A DNA stretch of 64,000 nucleotides, taken from NCBI GenBank assembly GCA_963762635.1, contig CAVXLQ010000010.1, forward strand, positions 186,001-250,000, in the 5' to 3' direction. This document shows, in pieces, positions 26,347 to 34,821 of this stretch. The position numbers were made by a program, and so were the translations under genes. The notes under the pieces are model-generated. The model did not search any database. It saw nothing but the letters and a program-made list of their open reading frames with translations, and was not told the DNA's origin. Positions within the stretch are counted from its first letter, which is position 1, and every line of letters starts with the position of its first letter. The stretch is from Tenggerimyces sp963762635. GTDB taxonomy: Bacteria > Actinomycetota > Actinomycetes > Propionibacteriales > Actinopolymorphaceae.

Positions 26347-27519
26347 GTGGCCGGCCCGCTTTCCGACGTCCTCGTCATCGACCTGTCCAGAGCGCTCGCC
26401 GGCCCCCACGCCGCGATGATGCTCGGCGACCTCGGCGCCCGGGTGATCAAGATCGAGCACCCCGACGGCGGCGACGACTCGCGCGGATGGGGGCCGCCGT
26501 TCGTCGGTCCGGAGGGGGCGAAGGAGGCGACGTACTTCCTGTCCTGCAACCGGAACAAGGAGTCGGTCGTCCTCGATCTGAAGAGTCCTGCCGGTCAGCG
26601 GGACCTCGGGCGGTTGCTGGCGCGGGCGGACGTGCTGGTGGAGAACTTCCGGCCGGGGGTGCTGGAGCGGTTGGGCTTCGGCATGGCCGCGCTGCGCGCC
26701 TTGAACCCACGGCTGGTCGTGCTGTCGATCACCGGCTTCGGGCACGACGGTCCGGAGGGCGACCGGGCGGGGTACGACCAGATCGCGCAGGGCGAGGGCG
26801 GGCTGATGTCGATCACCGGGCCTTCGCCGGACGTGCCGATCCGGGTGGGGGTGCCGATCGCCGATCTGCTGGCAGGGATGTACGGGGCGTACGGTGCCGT
26901 GGCTGCCTTGCACGAGCGCGCTGCCACGGGGGTCGGGCGGGTCGTCCGTACGTCCTTGCTGGCCGCGATCGTCGGCGTGCACGCGTACCAGGGCACGCGC
27001 TACACGGTGGCCGGCGAGGTGCCGCGGGCGCTGGGCAACCACCACCCGTCGATCTGTCCGTACGGGTTGTTCGCCTGCAAGGACGGGCTGGTGCAGATCT
27101 CGGTGGGCAGCGAGGGCCTCTGGCGTCGCTTCGCCCCGGCCTTCGCGCTGCCGGTCGACGCGGCCGGCTTCTCCACCAACGCCGAGCGCGTCGGCCAGCG
27201 CGAGGTCGTCATCGCGGCAGTCGAGGAGGCGTTCTCCACCTGGCCGATCGGCGACCTGCTACCGAAGCTCGCGGAGCTGGGCATCCCCGCCGGCGCGGTG
27301 AAGGACCTCGAGCAGGTCTACACGTGGGAACAGACGCTGTCGCAGGGCCTGTTGGTGGACGTCGAGCACGCGACGCTGGGGAACATCCAGCTCCCCGGCC
27401 CGGTGATCCGCCTGGACGACAACCCCTTCGCCGGCGGCCAGGAGACGAACACCGCACCGCCGACTCTCGGCCAGCACACCGACGAAGTCCTCGCCTGGCT
27501 CGACGCCACCGAGAGCTGA
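26347..27519 (+). CDS. CaiB/BaiF-type class III CoA-transferase
   Basis: 390 residues from GTG 26347 (GAAGGG five bases upstream). It has the family hallmarks VLVIDLSRALAGPHAAMMLG, GARVIKIEHPDGGDDSRGWG (active-site Asp expected further on), LVENFRPGVLERLGFG and ITGFGHDGPEGDRAGYDQIAQ. Members move CoA between carboxylic acids such as formate/oxalate, carnitine or succinate/L-malate; the substrate cannot be told. It is divergent from asparaginase. Just downstream is a PadR regulator with its own promoter. Confidence 0.9.
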   Translation: MAGPLSDVLVIDLSRALAGPHAAMMLGDLGARVIKIEHPDGGDDSRGWGPPFVGPEGAKEATYFLSCNRNKESVVLDLKSPAGQRDLGRLLARADVLVENFRPGVLERLGFGMAALRALNPRLVVLSITGFGHDGPEGDRAGYDQIAQGEGGLMSITGPSPDVPIRVGVPIADLLAGMYGAYGAVAALHERAATGVGRVVRTSLLAAIVGVHAYQGTRYTVAGEVPRALGNHHPSICPYGLFACKDGLVQISVGSEGLWRRFAPAFALPVDAAGFSTNAERVGQREVVIAAVEEAFSTWPIGDLLPKLAELGIPAGAVKDLEQVYTWEQTLSQGLLVDVEHATLGNIQLPGPVIRLDDNPFAGGQETNTAPPTLGQHTDEVLAWLDATES

Positions 27520-27522
27520 CCG

Positions 27523-27557
27523 TTGACAGTTTCTCTACCTAGGTAGAGATTAGCCTT
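27523..27557 (+). promoter_or_regulatory. padR promoter with an 18-bp perfect palindromic operator
   Basis: TTGACA at 27523-27528 is a consensus -35, and the -10 falls in GAGATT (27546-27551) after 17 bases. TCTCTACCTAGGTAGAGA (27532-27549) is a perfect palindrome across the spacer and -10. The ATG follows six bases after the -10 with no ribosome site, implying leaderless translation. This is a classic arrangement for autorepression by the downstream PadR protein. Confidence 0.7.
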
Positions 27558-27881
27558 ATGAGGCGCGAACGGAAGTTGTCGGCGCAGACTGTCGCTGTGG
27601 TGATGGCGCTCGGCGAGGACTCCGCGGGCTGGTGTCATGGGTACGACCTGTGCCGCCGGCTGGAGCTGAAGGCGGGCACGGTCTATCCCATCCTGATGCG
27701 GCTGGCCGAGCGCGGGCAGGTCGAGACGGCCTGGGAGACGGATCCGCCGTCGGGACGGCCGGCGAGGCACCTCTACCGGCTCTCAGCGGACGGCCGCGAG
27801 CTCGCCGCCCAGCTCCGCGAGGTACCCGCCGAGGTCAGGGCGACACCACGGACGAGGCCCGCGCTTGGTGGTGCGTCGTGA
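27558..27881 (+). CDS. PadR-family transcriptional regulator (short)
   Basis: 107 residues. The winged helix has LSAQTVAVVMALGED, HGYDLCRRLELKAGTVYPIL and MRLAERGQVETAWE, with RHLYRLSADGRELAAQL as the wing/helix, the standard PadR-like core. It lacks the long C-terminal dimerisation helices of the larger PadR class. Its GTGA overlap with the downstream membrane protein gene means the two are co-translated, so it probably controls that operon through the palindrome at 27532-27549. Confidence 0.88.
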   Translation: MRRERKLSAQTVAVVMALGEDSAGWCHGYDLCRRLELKAGTVYPILMRLAERGQVETAWETDPPSGRPARHLYRLSADGRELAAQLREVPAEVRATPRTRPALGGAS

Positions 27882-28480
27882 AGCGGCGGAAGGACGTCGC
27901 CCGGCTCCTTCTCGAGGCCGCCGCCAAGCTCAGCCAGGGATCCCCGCACGACTGGGGTACCGCGATGCGCGCCGAGCTCGCGAGCATCGCCGACCCGACG
28001 GAGCGACGGCGGTTCGCGCTCGGCGCGGCCGTGGCGCTGCTCGGTACGCCGGACCGCCGGCGGTCCGGGCTCCTCGCCGTCGCCACCGCGGCGGCGTTCG
28101 CCGCGGTCCTGCTCGCGTTCTCGCGAGCCACCGTCGGCGAGGGCGGCTTGGGCGCGCTGAGCGTGCTCGGACCGGTGCCGATCCTGTTCGCGATCGGCTT
28201 CTTCCGCGCCCGAGCGAGATCACTCAGGTTCGGCTTCGAGTCCGGCGTTCTCGCCGCCCTCGCCATGCTCGCGGGTGTGGCCGCGATCTACGGGATCGAG
28301 GCGCCCCGCTGGTACGAGGCCGCCCACGTCTACGTTCTCGACGGCGACTACGCCAAGATCGACGACGCCGGCGCAGCTGTGCGGGACGCGCTCAATCCCG
28401 TCATCCTCGCGGCCCATCTGCTCTGGTGGCTGCCGAGCGCGCTCCTCGGCGCCAACCTCGGCGACCGGACCAGGAGTTAG
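27878..28480 (+). CDS. PadR-associated membrane protein
   Basis: 200 residues from GTG 27878. A charged N-terminal cytosolic segment (KRRKDVARLLLEAAAKLSQG, DWGTAMRAELASIADPTERR) precedes about four hydrophobic helices (around 45-55, 65-85, 90-108, 118-140, and a last one near 180). The N-terminal pattern MRAELASI-x-D-x-x-ERRRFALG recurs in small membrane proteins that follow PadR genes in actinobacteria. No enzymatic motif is seen; its role is unknown. The stop overlaps that of the convergent hisG. Confidence 0.7.
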   Translation: MKRRKDVARLLLEAAAKLSQGSPHDWGTAMRAELASIADPTERRRFALGAAVALLGTPDRRRSGLLAVATAAAFAAVLLAFSRATVGEGGLGALSVLGPVPILFAIGFFRARARSLRFGFESGVLAALAMLAGVAAIYGIEAPRWYEAAHVYVLDGDYAKIDDAGAAVRDALNPVILAAHLLWWLPSALLGANLGDRTRS

Positions 28481-29322
28481 ACGCGGCAGGCGTGGATGTC
28501 GGTCACCAGGATGGCGCGGGCGCCGATGTCCCAGAGCTCGTCCATCAGGCGCTGGGCCTCGCGGCGCGGGACCATGACCCGGACCGCGACCCAGCCCGCT
28601 CGATGAAGGGGTGACACGGTCAGGCCTTCCAGGCCCGCGTTGATCGCGGCCGCCGCGTCGATCTGCTCCGACGGGAGGTCGTAGTCCATCAGCACGTAGT
28701 TGCGGGCCACCAGCACGCCCTGCAGGCGGCGGAGCAGGGGGTCGAGGCCCTCGACGTCCGCGGCGTTCGTACGGCGGACCAGCACCGCCTCCGACTTCAG
28801 CAACGGCTCGCCGAAGAGCTCCAAGCCGGCCTGCTTAAGAGTCGCCCCTGTCTCGACCACGTCGGCGATCACGTCGGCCACACCCAACCGGATCGCGGTC
28901 TCCACCGCGCCGTCCAGCCGGATGACCTGGGCCGGAATCCCCTGCTCGGCAAGGAACTTCCCCACCAGTCCCGCATACGACGTCGCCACCCGAAGGTTGG
29001 CGAGATCCGCTACCGACGAGGCCGTGCCAGGCTTGGCCGCGAGCCAGAACGTGGACTTTCCAAAACCCAAGGACAGGATCTCGTCAGCCGGCGACCCCGA
29101 GTCGAGCAGCATGTCGCGGCCGGTGATGCCGATGTCGAGCGTCCCTTCGCCCACGTACACGGCGATGTCCTTGGGGCGCAGGTAGTAGAACTCGATCCCG
29201 TTGTCCGGGTCGAGCGTGACCAGCTCCTTCGACTCGGAGCGTTGGCGATAACCGGCCTCGCGCAGGATCTCGGCGGCCGGTTCGGACAGAACTCCCTTGT
29301 TGGGAAGGGCAACGCGAAGCAT
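28477..29322 (-). CDS. hisG: ATP phosphoribosyltransferase (long form, regulated)
   Basis: 281 residues, the long form with a C-terminal ACT-like histidine-binding domain (about residues 210-281). First step of histidine synthesis: joins ATP and PRPP. Seen: MLRVALPNKGVLSEP, GEGTLDIGITGRDML and the PRPP-binding VIADVVETGATLKQAGLE. ATG 29322 follows hisE by 18 bases. No other his genes are near; this hisE-hisG pair, separate from the main his cluster, is common in actinobacteria. Confidence 0.97.
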   Translation of the reverse strand: MLRVALPNKGVLSEPAAEILREAGYRQRSESKELVTLDPDNGIEFYYLRPKDIAVYVGEGTLDIGITGRDMLLDSGSPADEILSLGFGKSTFWLAAKPGTASSVADLANLRVATSYAGLVGKFLAEQGIPAQVIRLDGAVETAIRLGVADVIADVVETGATLKQAGLELFGEPLLKSEAVLVRRTNAADVEGLDPLLRRLQGVLVARNYVLMDYDLPSEQIDAAAAINAGLEGLTVSPLHRAGWVAVRVMVPRREAQRLMDELWDIGARAILVTDIHACRV

Positions 29323-29340
29323 GAGGGTGAACCTTCGTCT

Positions 29341-29604
29341 TCAGAGGTGGGCGTAGACGTCTTTGAGCTCGAGCCCGCAGGCGAGCATCAGGACCTGCGC
29401 GTGGTACAGCAGCTGCGAGATCTCCTCGGCGGCACGTTCCGGCGTCTCATGCTCGGCGGCCATCCAGGACTCCGCTGCCTCCTCCACGAGCTTCTTGCCG
29501 ATCGTATGGACGCCCGCGTCGAGGGCAGCGACAGTGCCCGAGCCCGCGGGCCGGTCGACGGCTTTGGCGGACAGCTCGGCGAAGAGTTCGTCGAAGGTCT
29601 TCAT
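29341..29604 (-). CDS. hisE: Phosphoribosyl-ATP pyrophosphatase
   Basis: 87 residues from ATG 29604 (MKTFDELFAELSAKAVDRPA). This is the MazG-like all-alpha fold, with KLVEEAAESWMAAEHETPE and EEISQLLYHAQVLM, which carry the Glu/Asp metal ligands. It removes pyrophosphate from phosphoribosyl-ATP, the second step of histidine synthesis. It precedes hisG by 18 bases and forms an operon with it. Confidence 0.96.
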   Translation of the reverse strand: MKTFDELFAELSAKAVDRPAGSGTVAALDAGVHTIGKKLVEEAAESWMAAEHETPERAAEEISQLLYHAQVLMLACGLELKDVYAHL

Positions 29605-29758
29605 CCCACTGGGTTCTCTTAGGCGACGTGTGGTCGCCCCCAGCGTACGGGCTAGCCCCATGGTCGCAGCCGGGCTCGCTCAGTTTCGCCGCACGTCACC
29701 GCCCGCGGTCGGCGACAGGTCGCTCGTTTGGGCTTCTTCGACGAGCCGTCTGCGAGTG

Positions 29759-30688
29759 CTAAACGACCAGCACCAGCTTTCCGCGCACGCGGCCCGTCTC
29801 GCTGTGCTCGTGTGCCTTCGCGGCGTCGGCCAGGGCATACGCCGTGTCGATCTCCACGCGCAGCTTGCCCGCGTCCACCAGCGCGTTCAGCTGGTCCAGG
29901 CCGTGCCCGTCCGGCTCGGCCAACACCAGGTGAACGTTCACCCCCTTCGCCGTCGCGGCCTCCTCCGCCTCCGGCGAGGCGCCGCCGCCGACCGGGATGA
30001 AGTGGCCGCCCGGCTTCATCGCGGGAACGAGCCCGAGCGTGTTGTCCGGCCCGACCATGTCGAGCACCACGTCCGCGTCCTTCACGGTCTGACCGACATC
30101 GGTCGTCGTGTAGTCGACCACCTCGTCGGCGCCGAGGCTCCTGACGAAGTCGAGCTTGCCCGTGCTCGCCGTGCCGATCACGTACGCGCCGAGCGCCTTC
30201 GCGATCTGTACGGCGACGTGGCCCACTCCCCCGGCGGCCGCGGTGACGAGAACTCGCTGCTCTGGTTGGAGATTCACGGTGTCAACGAGCGCTTGCCAGG
30301 CGGTGAGACCGACGAGCGCGAGGGCTCCGGCCTCCTCGTGGGACAGGCCGGCGGGCTTGCGTGCGAACTGCCGCGAGGGGGCGGCGACGTACTCCGCGTA
30401 CGCTCCCGCCTCCTTCGGGAACCAGACCAGCCCATAGACCTCGTCACCGGGCGCGAACCGCGTCACGCCGACGCCGAGCTCCTCGACGACGCCGGACAGC
30501 TCCCAGCCGACCGTGTACGGCAGCGGCGTGTCCGGGTCGTACCCGGCGCGGATCTTCCAGTCGACTGGGTTGACGCCGGCCGCCCGGACGCGGACCAGGA
30601 CGTGCGTCCCGTCGGGCACCGGGCGGTCGACCTCGACCAGCTCCAGGACCTCGGGTCCGCCGAACGACTGCTGCCTGATCGCCTTCAT
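29759..30688 (-). CDS. NADP-dependent quinone-oxidoreductase-like protein (MDR family, zinc-free)
   Basis: 309 residues from ATG 30688. The N-terminal GroES-like domain has MKAIRQQSFGGPEVLELVEV and VRVRAAGVNPVDWKIRAG, and the Rossmann domain has VLVTAAAGGVGHVAVQIAKA near residue 150. The cysteine/histidine zinc ligands of alcohol dehydrogenases are absent, which fits quinone reductases. It lies 37 bases after the FAD monooxygenase and is probably its partner in the PadR-controlled operon. An in-frame GTG four codons upstream is an alternative start. Confidence 0.88.
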   Translation of the reverse strand: MKAIRQQSFGGPEVLELVEVDRPVPDGTHVLVRVRAAGVNPVDWKIRAGYDPDTPLPYTVGWELSGVVEELGVGVTRFAPGDEVYGLVWFPKEAGAYAEYVAAPSRQFARKPAGLSHEEAGALALVGLTAWQALVDTVNLQPEQRVLVTAAAGGVGHVAVQIAKALGAYVIGTASTGKLDFVRSLGADEVVDYTTTDVGQTVKDADVVLDMVGPDNTLGLVPAMKPGGHFIPVGGGASPEAEEAATAKGVNVHLVLAEPDGHGLDQLNALVDAGKLRVEIDTAYALADAAKAHEHSETGRVRGKLVLVV

Positions 30689-30725
30689 GCGCTCGCTCAC
30701 GCTGGGGCAACCACGCACCAGTCGA

Positions 30726-32276
30726 TTAGCTTCCCGACCCGCCGAGGATCGTCGCGAGAGCCTCGCCGAGGGCGGCGGTGGGCGTGCCGGGCTCGGCGCG
30801 CCAGGCAACGTAGCCGTCCGGGCGGACCAGCACCGCGCCGTCGGTGCCCAGGCCGTAGCGGGCGTCGAACCGCGACTCCACATCGACGAGCTCCTCGCCG
30901 ATCCGGTACGCCGTCACGCCGTCCGCCGCGTCGAGCCACGCCTTGCCGTCCACCCCGGTCAGCAGGACGAACGAGTCGGCGAACAGGTCGTGCACCGCGA
31001 TCCGCGAGCCGTCCCGGTCGAGCCAGAGGTGCGGCGCCCGCGTCCCCGGCTGGCCGCGCAGTTCGAGCGAGTCGGCGAAGACCGACTCGTACGGCACGCC
31101 CAGGATCGCCGGCGACGTGTACTGCTGGCCCAGCGCCCAGTTCAGGTCGTCGGCGTCGTCCTGCTCCGGGTTGTGGCCGGAACGCCGAGCCTGCCGCAGC
31201 TCGGTGAGCTCGGCGAGGACCAGCGCGACCGGACGGCGCTCCGGCTCATAGCTGTCCAGCAACGCCGGCGACGCCGATCCGTTCAGCACCGCCGCGAGCT
31301 TCCACGCGAGGTTGTGGCCGTCCTGCACGCCGGTGTTCGCGCCGATGCCGCCGGCCGGCGACCAGGTGTGCGCCGCGTCGCCGACCAGGAACACCCGCCC
31401 CTGCTGGAACGACGAGGCCACCGACACCTCCTGCGTCCAAGGCGTCACGTCCCGCACGACGACGGGAATGTCGTCGCGGCCGAGCGAGCCATGAATGATC
31501 TCGGTGCAGCGTTCGGCGGTGAAGTCCTCCGGCGACTGGGTGGCCGGGTCGTATCCGATGCCGATCGCCCAGCGCCCGTGCTCGGCGGTCGTGGTGAGAA
31601 CGGTGACGCCGATCTTGTCGTTCACGATGAACCACAGGATCGCGCGCCGCTCGATCAGCTCGTCGAGGTCGGCGTCGAAGATCACGCTGACGAAGTTCAT
31701 CGTCTGCCCCTGCTGGGGTTTGGCGATGCCGAGCTGTTCGCGGATGGGGCTGCGGCGGCCGTCGGCGGCGACCAGGTAGTCGGCGCGAACGGTCCGTTCG
31801 TCGCCCGTCCGACGCGAGCGAATCGTGGCAGTGACACCGTCGTCGTCCTGCGAGAACGAGGTCAGCTCGGTCTCGAAGCGCTGGTCGGCACCGTTGCGCC
31901 GGGCCGCCTCGATGAGGACCGGCTCGACGGCGTTCTGATCGGCCAGGTTGAACGTTCCGGCCGTGAACTCGGGCAGGTCGCGCGGCAGCTCCGGCGGGAA
32001 CAGCCAGTGCCACTCCCCCGCGACCGTCTCGCAGTGCACGCCGCCGGCGTCGTTCTCGAACGGCTTGCCCGCCTCGTTCACCGCGTCGGCGATACCGAAC
32101 GCGCGGTAGATCTCCATCGTGCGTACGTTGATCCCCCGCGCTCGTCCCTGCAGCGTGACCTCGGGGTGCTTGTCGACGAGCAGATGCCGAACTCCCTGGC
32201 GGGACAGGAACATGCTGGTCGCGAGGCCGACGAGTCCGCCTCCGACGATGAGTACGGGTACGCGCTCCGTGGTCAT
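30726..32276 (-). CDS. FAD-dependent aromatic monooxygenase (PheA/TfdB, RdmE-like)
   Basis: 516 residues from ATG 32276 (GGAGGGGAAAGA upstream). The FAD dinucleotide motif is VLIVGGGLVGLATSMFLS (residues 8-25), the DG motif is YLVAADGRRSPIREQLG and the GD motif VFLVGDAAHTWSPAGGIGAN; a thioredoxin-like C-terminal domain (about 400-516) completes the class A hydroxylase architecture. Members hydroxylate phenols, polyketides or inactivate rifamycin/tetracycline. The start overlaps the padR TGA, so a PadR that senses an aromatic compound is a good inference. There are no polyketide genes around. Confidence 0.9.
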   Translation of the reverse strand: MTTERVPVLIVGGGLVGLATSMFLSRQGVRHLLVDKHPEVTLQGRARGINVRTMEIYRAFGIADAVNEAGKPFENDAGGVHCETVAGEWHWLFPPELPRDLPEFTAGTFNLADQNAVEPVLIEAARRNGADQRFETELTSFSQDDDGVTATIRSRRTGDERTVRADYLVAADGRRSPIREQLGIAKPQQGQTMNFVSVIFDADLDELIERRAILWFIVNDKIGVTVLTTTAEHGRWAIGIGYDPATQSPEDFTAERCTEIIHGSLGRDDIPVVVRDVTPWTQEVSVASSFQQGRVFLVGDAAHTWSPAGGIGANTGVQDGHNLAWKLAAVLNGSASPALLDSYEPERRPVALVLAELTELRQARRSGHNPEQDDADDLNWALGQQYTSPAILGVPYESVFADSLELRGQPGTRAPHLWLDRDGSRIAVHDLFADSFVLLTGVDGKAWLDAADGVTAYRIGEELVDVESRFDARYGLGTDGAVLVRPDGYVAWRAEPGTPTAALGEALATILGGSGS

Positions 32277-32902
32277 TCTTTCCCCTCCTGGCTGTCGATG
32301 TCGTGCTCGAACTTCGCCGCGATCTCCCGCAGCCATTGGTCGTTCCAGGTGATGCGCCCGGTACGAAGGTCGTCGATGACGGAACGCACCCAGTCGAGCT
32401 CGGCCTTCGTCGTGGCGCGACGGAGCTCCTCCTCGAGCATGAAGACACGCGGGATTTCCCCGTACTCGTTGAACATCGCGTCCATCGCGTCGACCCGAGC
32501 CTGCAGCTGCTCGGCGCGCGTGGTCAGCTCCGCATGGACCTCGTCGGGCGTGAGGAAGGTGAGGAACGAGATGCCGACCAGGAACTCGGGGAACTCGTTC
32601 CCCGTCTCGGCGAGCATCTCCTTGAGCCATTGGGTCGCGGCCCCGAGGCCGGCCTCGGTGATCTCGTAGACCGTTCGTTCCGGCCTGTTGTCGACCCGGC
32701 CGCTCTCGCGAACCCGGATGAGCCCGAGGCGCAGCAGCCGGTCGATGGCCTGGTAGATGCTCGCCCGGCCGCGCACGTTCACGACCTTGTCCTTGCCGCG
32801 CGCCTTGATCAGCGCGTGCAGCCGGTACGCATGCATCGGTTCCTCGCGCAGGCCGGCCAAGATCACCAAGCCCAGCGCCGACCGCCGTTCCGTTGCCTTC
32901 AT
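32273..32902 (-). CDS. PadR-family transcriptional regulator (long form)
   Basis: 209 residues from ATG 32902. I chose this start because the -10 (TACTGT, 32915-32910) leaves almost no leader; an ATG at 32908 is also in frame. The N-terminal winged helix has SALGLVILAGLREEPMHAYR and IYQAIDRLLRLGLIRV. A long C-terminal helical domain (95-209) carries the coiled-coil dimerisation helices (EVHAELTTRAEQLQARVDAM). It overlaps the monooxygenase start and is presumably its repressor, released by a phenolic or drug-like ligand. Confidence 0.9.
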   Translation of the reverse strand: MKATERRSALGLVILAGLREEPMHAYRLHALIKARGKDKVVNVRGRASIYQAIDRLLRLGLIRVRESGRVDNRPERTVYEITEAGLGAATQWLKEMLAETGNEFPEFLVGISFLTFLTPDEVHAELTTRAEQLQARVDAMDAMFNEYGEIPRVFMLEEELRRATTKAELDWVRSVIDDLRTGRITWNDQWLREIAAKFEHDIDSQEGKE

Positions 32903-32939
32903 AGTCATGACAGTACTAGTCATGGCATGACTAAGTCAA
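32902..32939 (-). promoter_or_regulatory. Promoter and triple-box operator of the long padR operon
   Basis: On the minus strand TTGACT (32939-32934), an 18-base spacer and TACTGT (32915-32910) form a good promoter whose start would fall at or next to the ATG. TAGTCATG occurs at 32902-32909 and 32917-32924, and its inverse CATGACTA at 32926-32933, covering the promoter. Autorepression is inferred. Confidence 0.65.
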
Positions 32940-32951
32940 CGAGCAAGCAAG

Positions 32952-32982
32952 AGCCCCGGCGCGAGGTGGGCGCGCCGGGGCT
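32952..32982 (-). terminator. 12-bp stem terminator after the QueA-like gene
   Basis: AGCCCCGGCGCG (32952-32963) and CGCGCCGGGGCT (32971-32982) pair perfectly around a 7-base loop. It lies seven bases past the stop at 32990 on the minus strand, and the following minus-strand bases (CTTGCTTGCTC) are T-rich. Confidence 0.8.
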
Positions 32983-32989
32983 TTGGGGG

Positions 32990-34006
32990 TTACGGCAGCA
33001 GCAGGTTGAGGTCGCCGAACTCGTGCCAGAGATAGCGGCGCTCCAACGCCGCGTCGTACGAGCGCCGGACCAGGTCCTGGCCGGCGATCGCCTCGAGCAT
33101 CAGCAGGTGCGAGGCCTTCGGCTCGTGGAAGCCGGTCAACAGCCCGGACACGACGCAGACTCCGCGTTCCGGGGTGATCACCAGCTCGGTCCAGCCCGAT
33201 GCCGGCTCGACCCAGCAGCCGGAGGTCGTCGTCGACTCCAGGGCACGCACGGCGGTCGTCCCCACCGCGACCACGCGCGCGCCGCGCAGCTTGGCGTCGT
33301 TCACGACCCGCGCCGTCACCTCGGGCACCTCGAACCACTCCGCGTACGGCGGCTCGTGGAACTCCGGCGACGCCACACCGGTATGCAACGTCAACGGAAC
33401 GATCAACACGCCGCGGGACACCAGCCGGGTCACCAGCTCGGGCGTGAACGGACGACCCGCGCTCGGCATCTCCGCGCTGCCGGGCGCCGTCGCGAACGCC
33501 GTCTGGTACGACTCGATCGGCCAGCGTTCGGCCACGTAGCCATAGCGGATCGGCCGCCCGAACCGAGCCAGGTACGTCGGCACGTCGGGTGTCGACAGCG
33601 AGGCGTGCCACAGCCGCCGCGAGGCGTGCCGCCGAAGCAGGACCAGGTTGACCCGACCGGGCAGCGCGATCCGCTCCCCTTCGCTGCCACCCGGATCCGG
33701 CTCCGACCCGTGGCGTAGCTCGACGATCCACGTGCCGTCCTGAGCCAGCGTCGAGAAGTGCACGGTCCGTTCGCCGTGAGGCACGTCCACCGCCGCCGGC
33801 ATCGTCGCCGAGGTGTTCACCACGAGAACGTCGCCGGGCTCGAGCTGTTCGGGCAGGTCGGTGAACCGGCCGTGGTCGAGCCGGTCGCTCCGGCTCGTCA
33901 GCAGCCGTACGCCGTCGCGCGCGAGCCCCCGCGCCTCCGGTGGCTCGTGCGCCTCAAGCTCCGGCGGCAGGTCGAAGTCGAGCGACGGTTCCGTCGCCAT
34001 CGTCAT
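32990..34006 (-). CDS. QueA-family protein (S-adenosylmethionine:tRNA ribosyltransferase-isomerase-like)
   Basis: 338 residues. The N-terminal FDLPPELEAHEPPEARG, the middle HVGxT-type region (here LTLHTGVASPEF), WFEVPEVTARVVNDAK and VVAVGTTAVRALEST follow the QueA fold, the enzyme that builds the epoxyqueuosine side chain on tRNA. The segment normally reading NDTRVIPAR is NTSATMPAA here, so key residues differ and the activity may have changed. No tgt, queC-F or queG is nearby. It starts at ATG 34006, overlapping the SDR stop by four bases. Confidence 0.82.
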   Translation of the reverse strand: MTMATEPSLDFDLPPELEAHEPPEARGLARDGVRLLTSRSDRLDHGRFTDLPEQLEPGDVLVVNTSATMPAAVDVPHGERTVHFSTLAQDGTWIVELRHGSEPDPGGSEGERIALPGRVNLVLLRRHASRRLWHASLSTPDVPTYLARFGRPIRYGYVAERWPIESYQTAFATAPGSAEMPSAGRPFTPELVTRLVSRGVLIVPLTLHTGVASPEFHEPPYAEWFEVPEVTARVVNDAKLRGARVVAVGTTAVRALESTTTSGCWVEPASGWTELVITPERGVCVVSGLLTGFHEPKASHLLMLEAIAGQDLVRRSYDAALERRYLWHEFGDLNLLLP

Positions 34007-34701
34007 GCCACGGCTCCGGTGAGCAGCTCGGCGGCCTTGTAGCGGCCGCTCGGCGGCCGTGAGTCGACGAGCGAGACGAACGCCGGCACGACAGTGTCGG
34101 GCAGCGGGCGGTCCGAGATGTCCTCACCAGGGAAGGCGTCCTGGTGCATCTGGGTACGGAGGTCGCCGGGATCGACCCACCAGACGCGGACGGCCTTCTC
34201 CTCCTCGGCGAGCACGTGCGACCACTGTTCGAGCGCGGCCTTCGCCGAGCCGTACCCGCCCCAGCCCTCGTACGCCTCGACCGCGGCGTCGCTGGTGATG
34301 TTGAGCACGGCGCCGTTGCTCTCGCGGAGGGCGGGCAGCGCCTGCTGGGTGAGGGCGAGCGGTGCGATCGTGCCGACCTCGAGGATGTCGCGGTACGCCG
34401 AGACGTTCAGCGTTCCGAGGCTGGGCAGTGGACTCGGGCCGAGCGTGCCCGCGTTGTTGACGAGCAGGTCGAGCCCACCGAGCGAGCGGGCGGCGTCGAG
34501 CAGGTCCGAGCGGTGCTGCTGGTCGGCGACGGAGCCGGTCAGCGGGATCACGTTCGTACACGCCTTCAGCTCGCGGGCGGCGTCGGTGAGCGGCCCGGCG
34601 TTGCGGGCGTCGATGACCAGCGACCAGCCGCGTTCGGCCAGTCCGTGGGCGAGGGCGAGGCCGAGGCCTCGGGACGCGCCGGTGACGATGGCGACAGGCA
34701 T
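34003..34701 (-). CDS. Short-chain dehydrogenase/reductase
   Basis: 232 residues from ATG 34701 behind AAAGGAGATCCG. Rossmann motif VTGASRGLGLALAHGL, NNAGTLG near residue 85, the catalytic Ser/Tyr/Lys in NITSDAAVEAYEGWGGYGSA with Lys in the following KAALEQ. WWVDPGDLRTQMH is typical of sepiapterin-reductase/short SDRs. It overlaps the QueA-like gene, with which it forms an operon. The substrate is unknown. Confidence 0.87.
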   Translation of the reverse strand: MPVAIVTGASRGLGLALAHGLAERGWSLVIDARNAGPLTDAARELKACTNVIPLTGSVADQQHRSDLLDAARSLGGLDLLVNNAGTLGPSPLPSLGTLNVSAYRDILEVGTIAPLALTQQALPALRESNGAVLNITSDAAVEAYEGWGGYGSAKAALEQWSHVLAEEEKAVRVWWVDPGDLRTQMHQDAFPGEDISDRPLPDTVVPAFVSLVDSRPPSGRYKAAELLTGAVA

Positions 34702-34821
34702 CGGATCTCCTTTGGACGGAAGTGCCTCTGCCTCGACGCTAGGCGCGCACGCCGCCCGTTCCATCGGCCAGCGGGCGCGACCGGGCTAGGCCGATAGACC
34801 TAGGACTCCTGGCCTCCGGGT

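Noticed and set aside
30726..32276. Part of a polyketide or antibiotic biosynthesis cluster because of the RdmE/TfdB-type monooxygenase
   Set aside because: No polyketide synthase, NRPS, glycosyltransferase or resistance genes are nearby. A PadR-controlled detoxification operon fits better.
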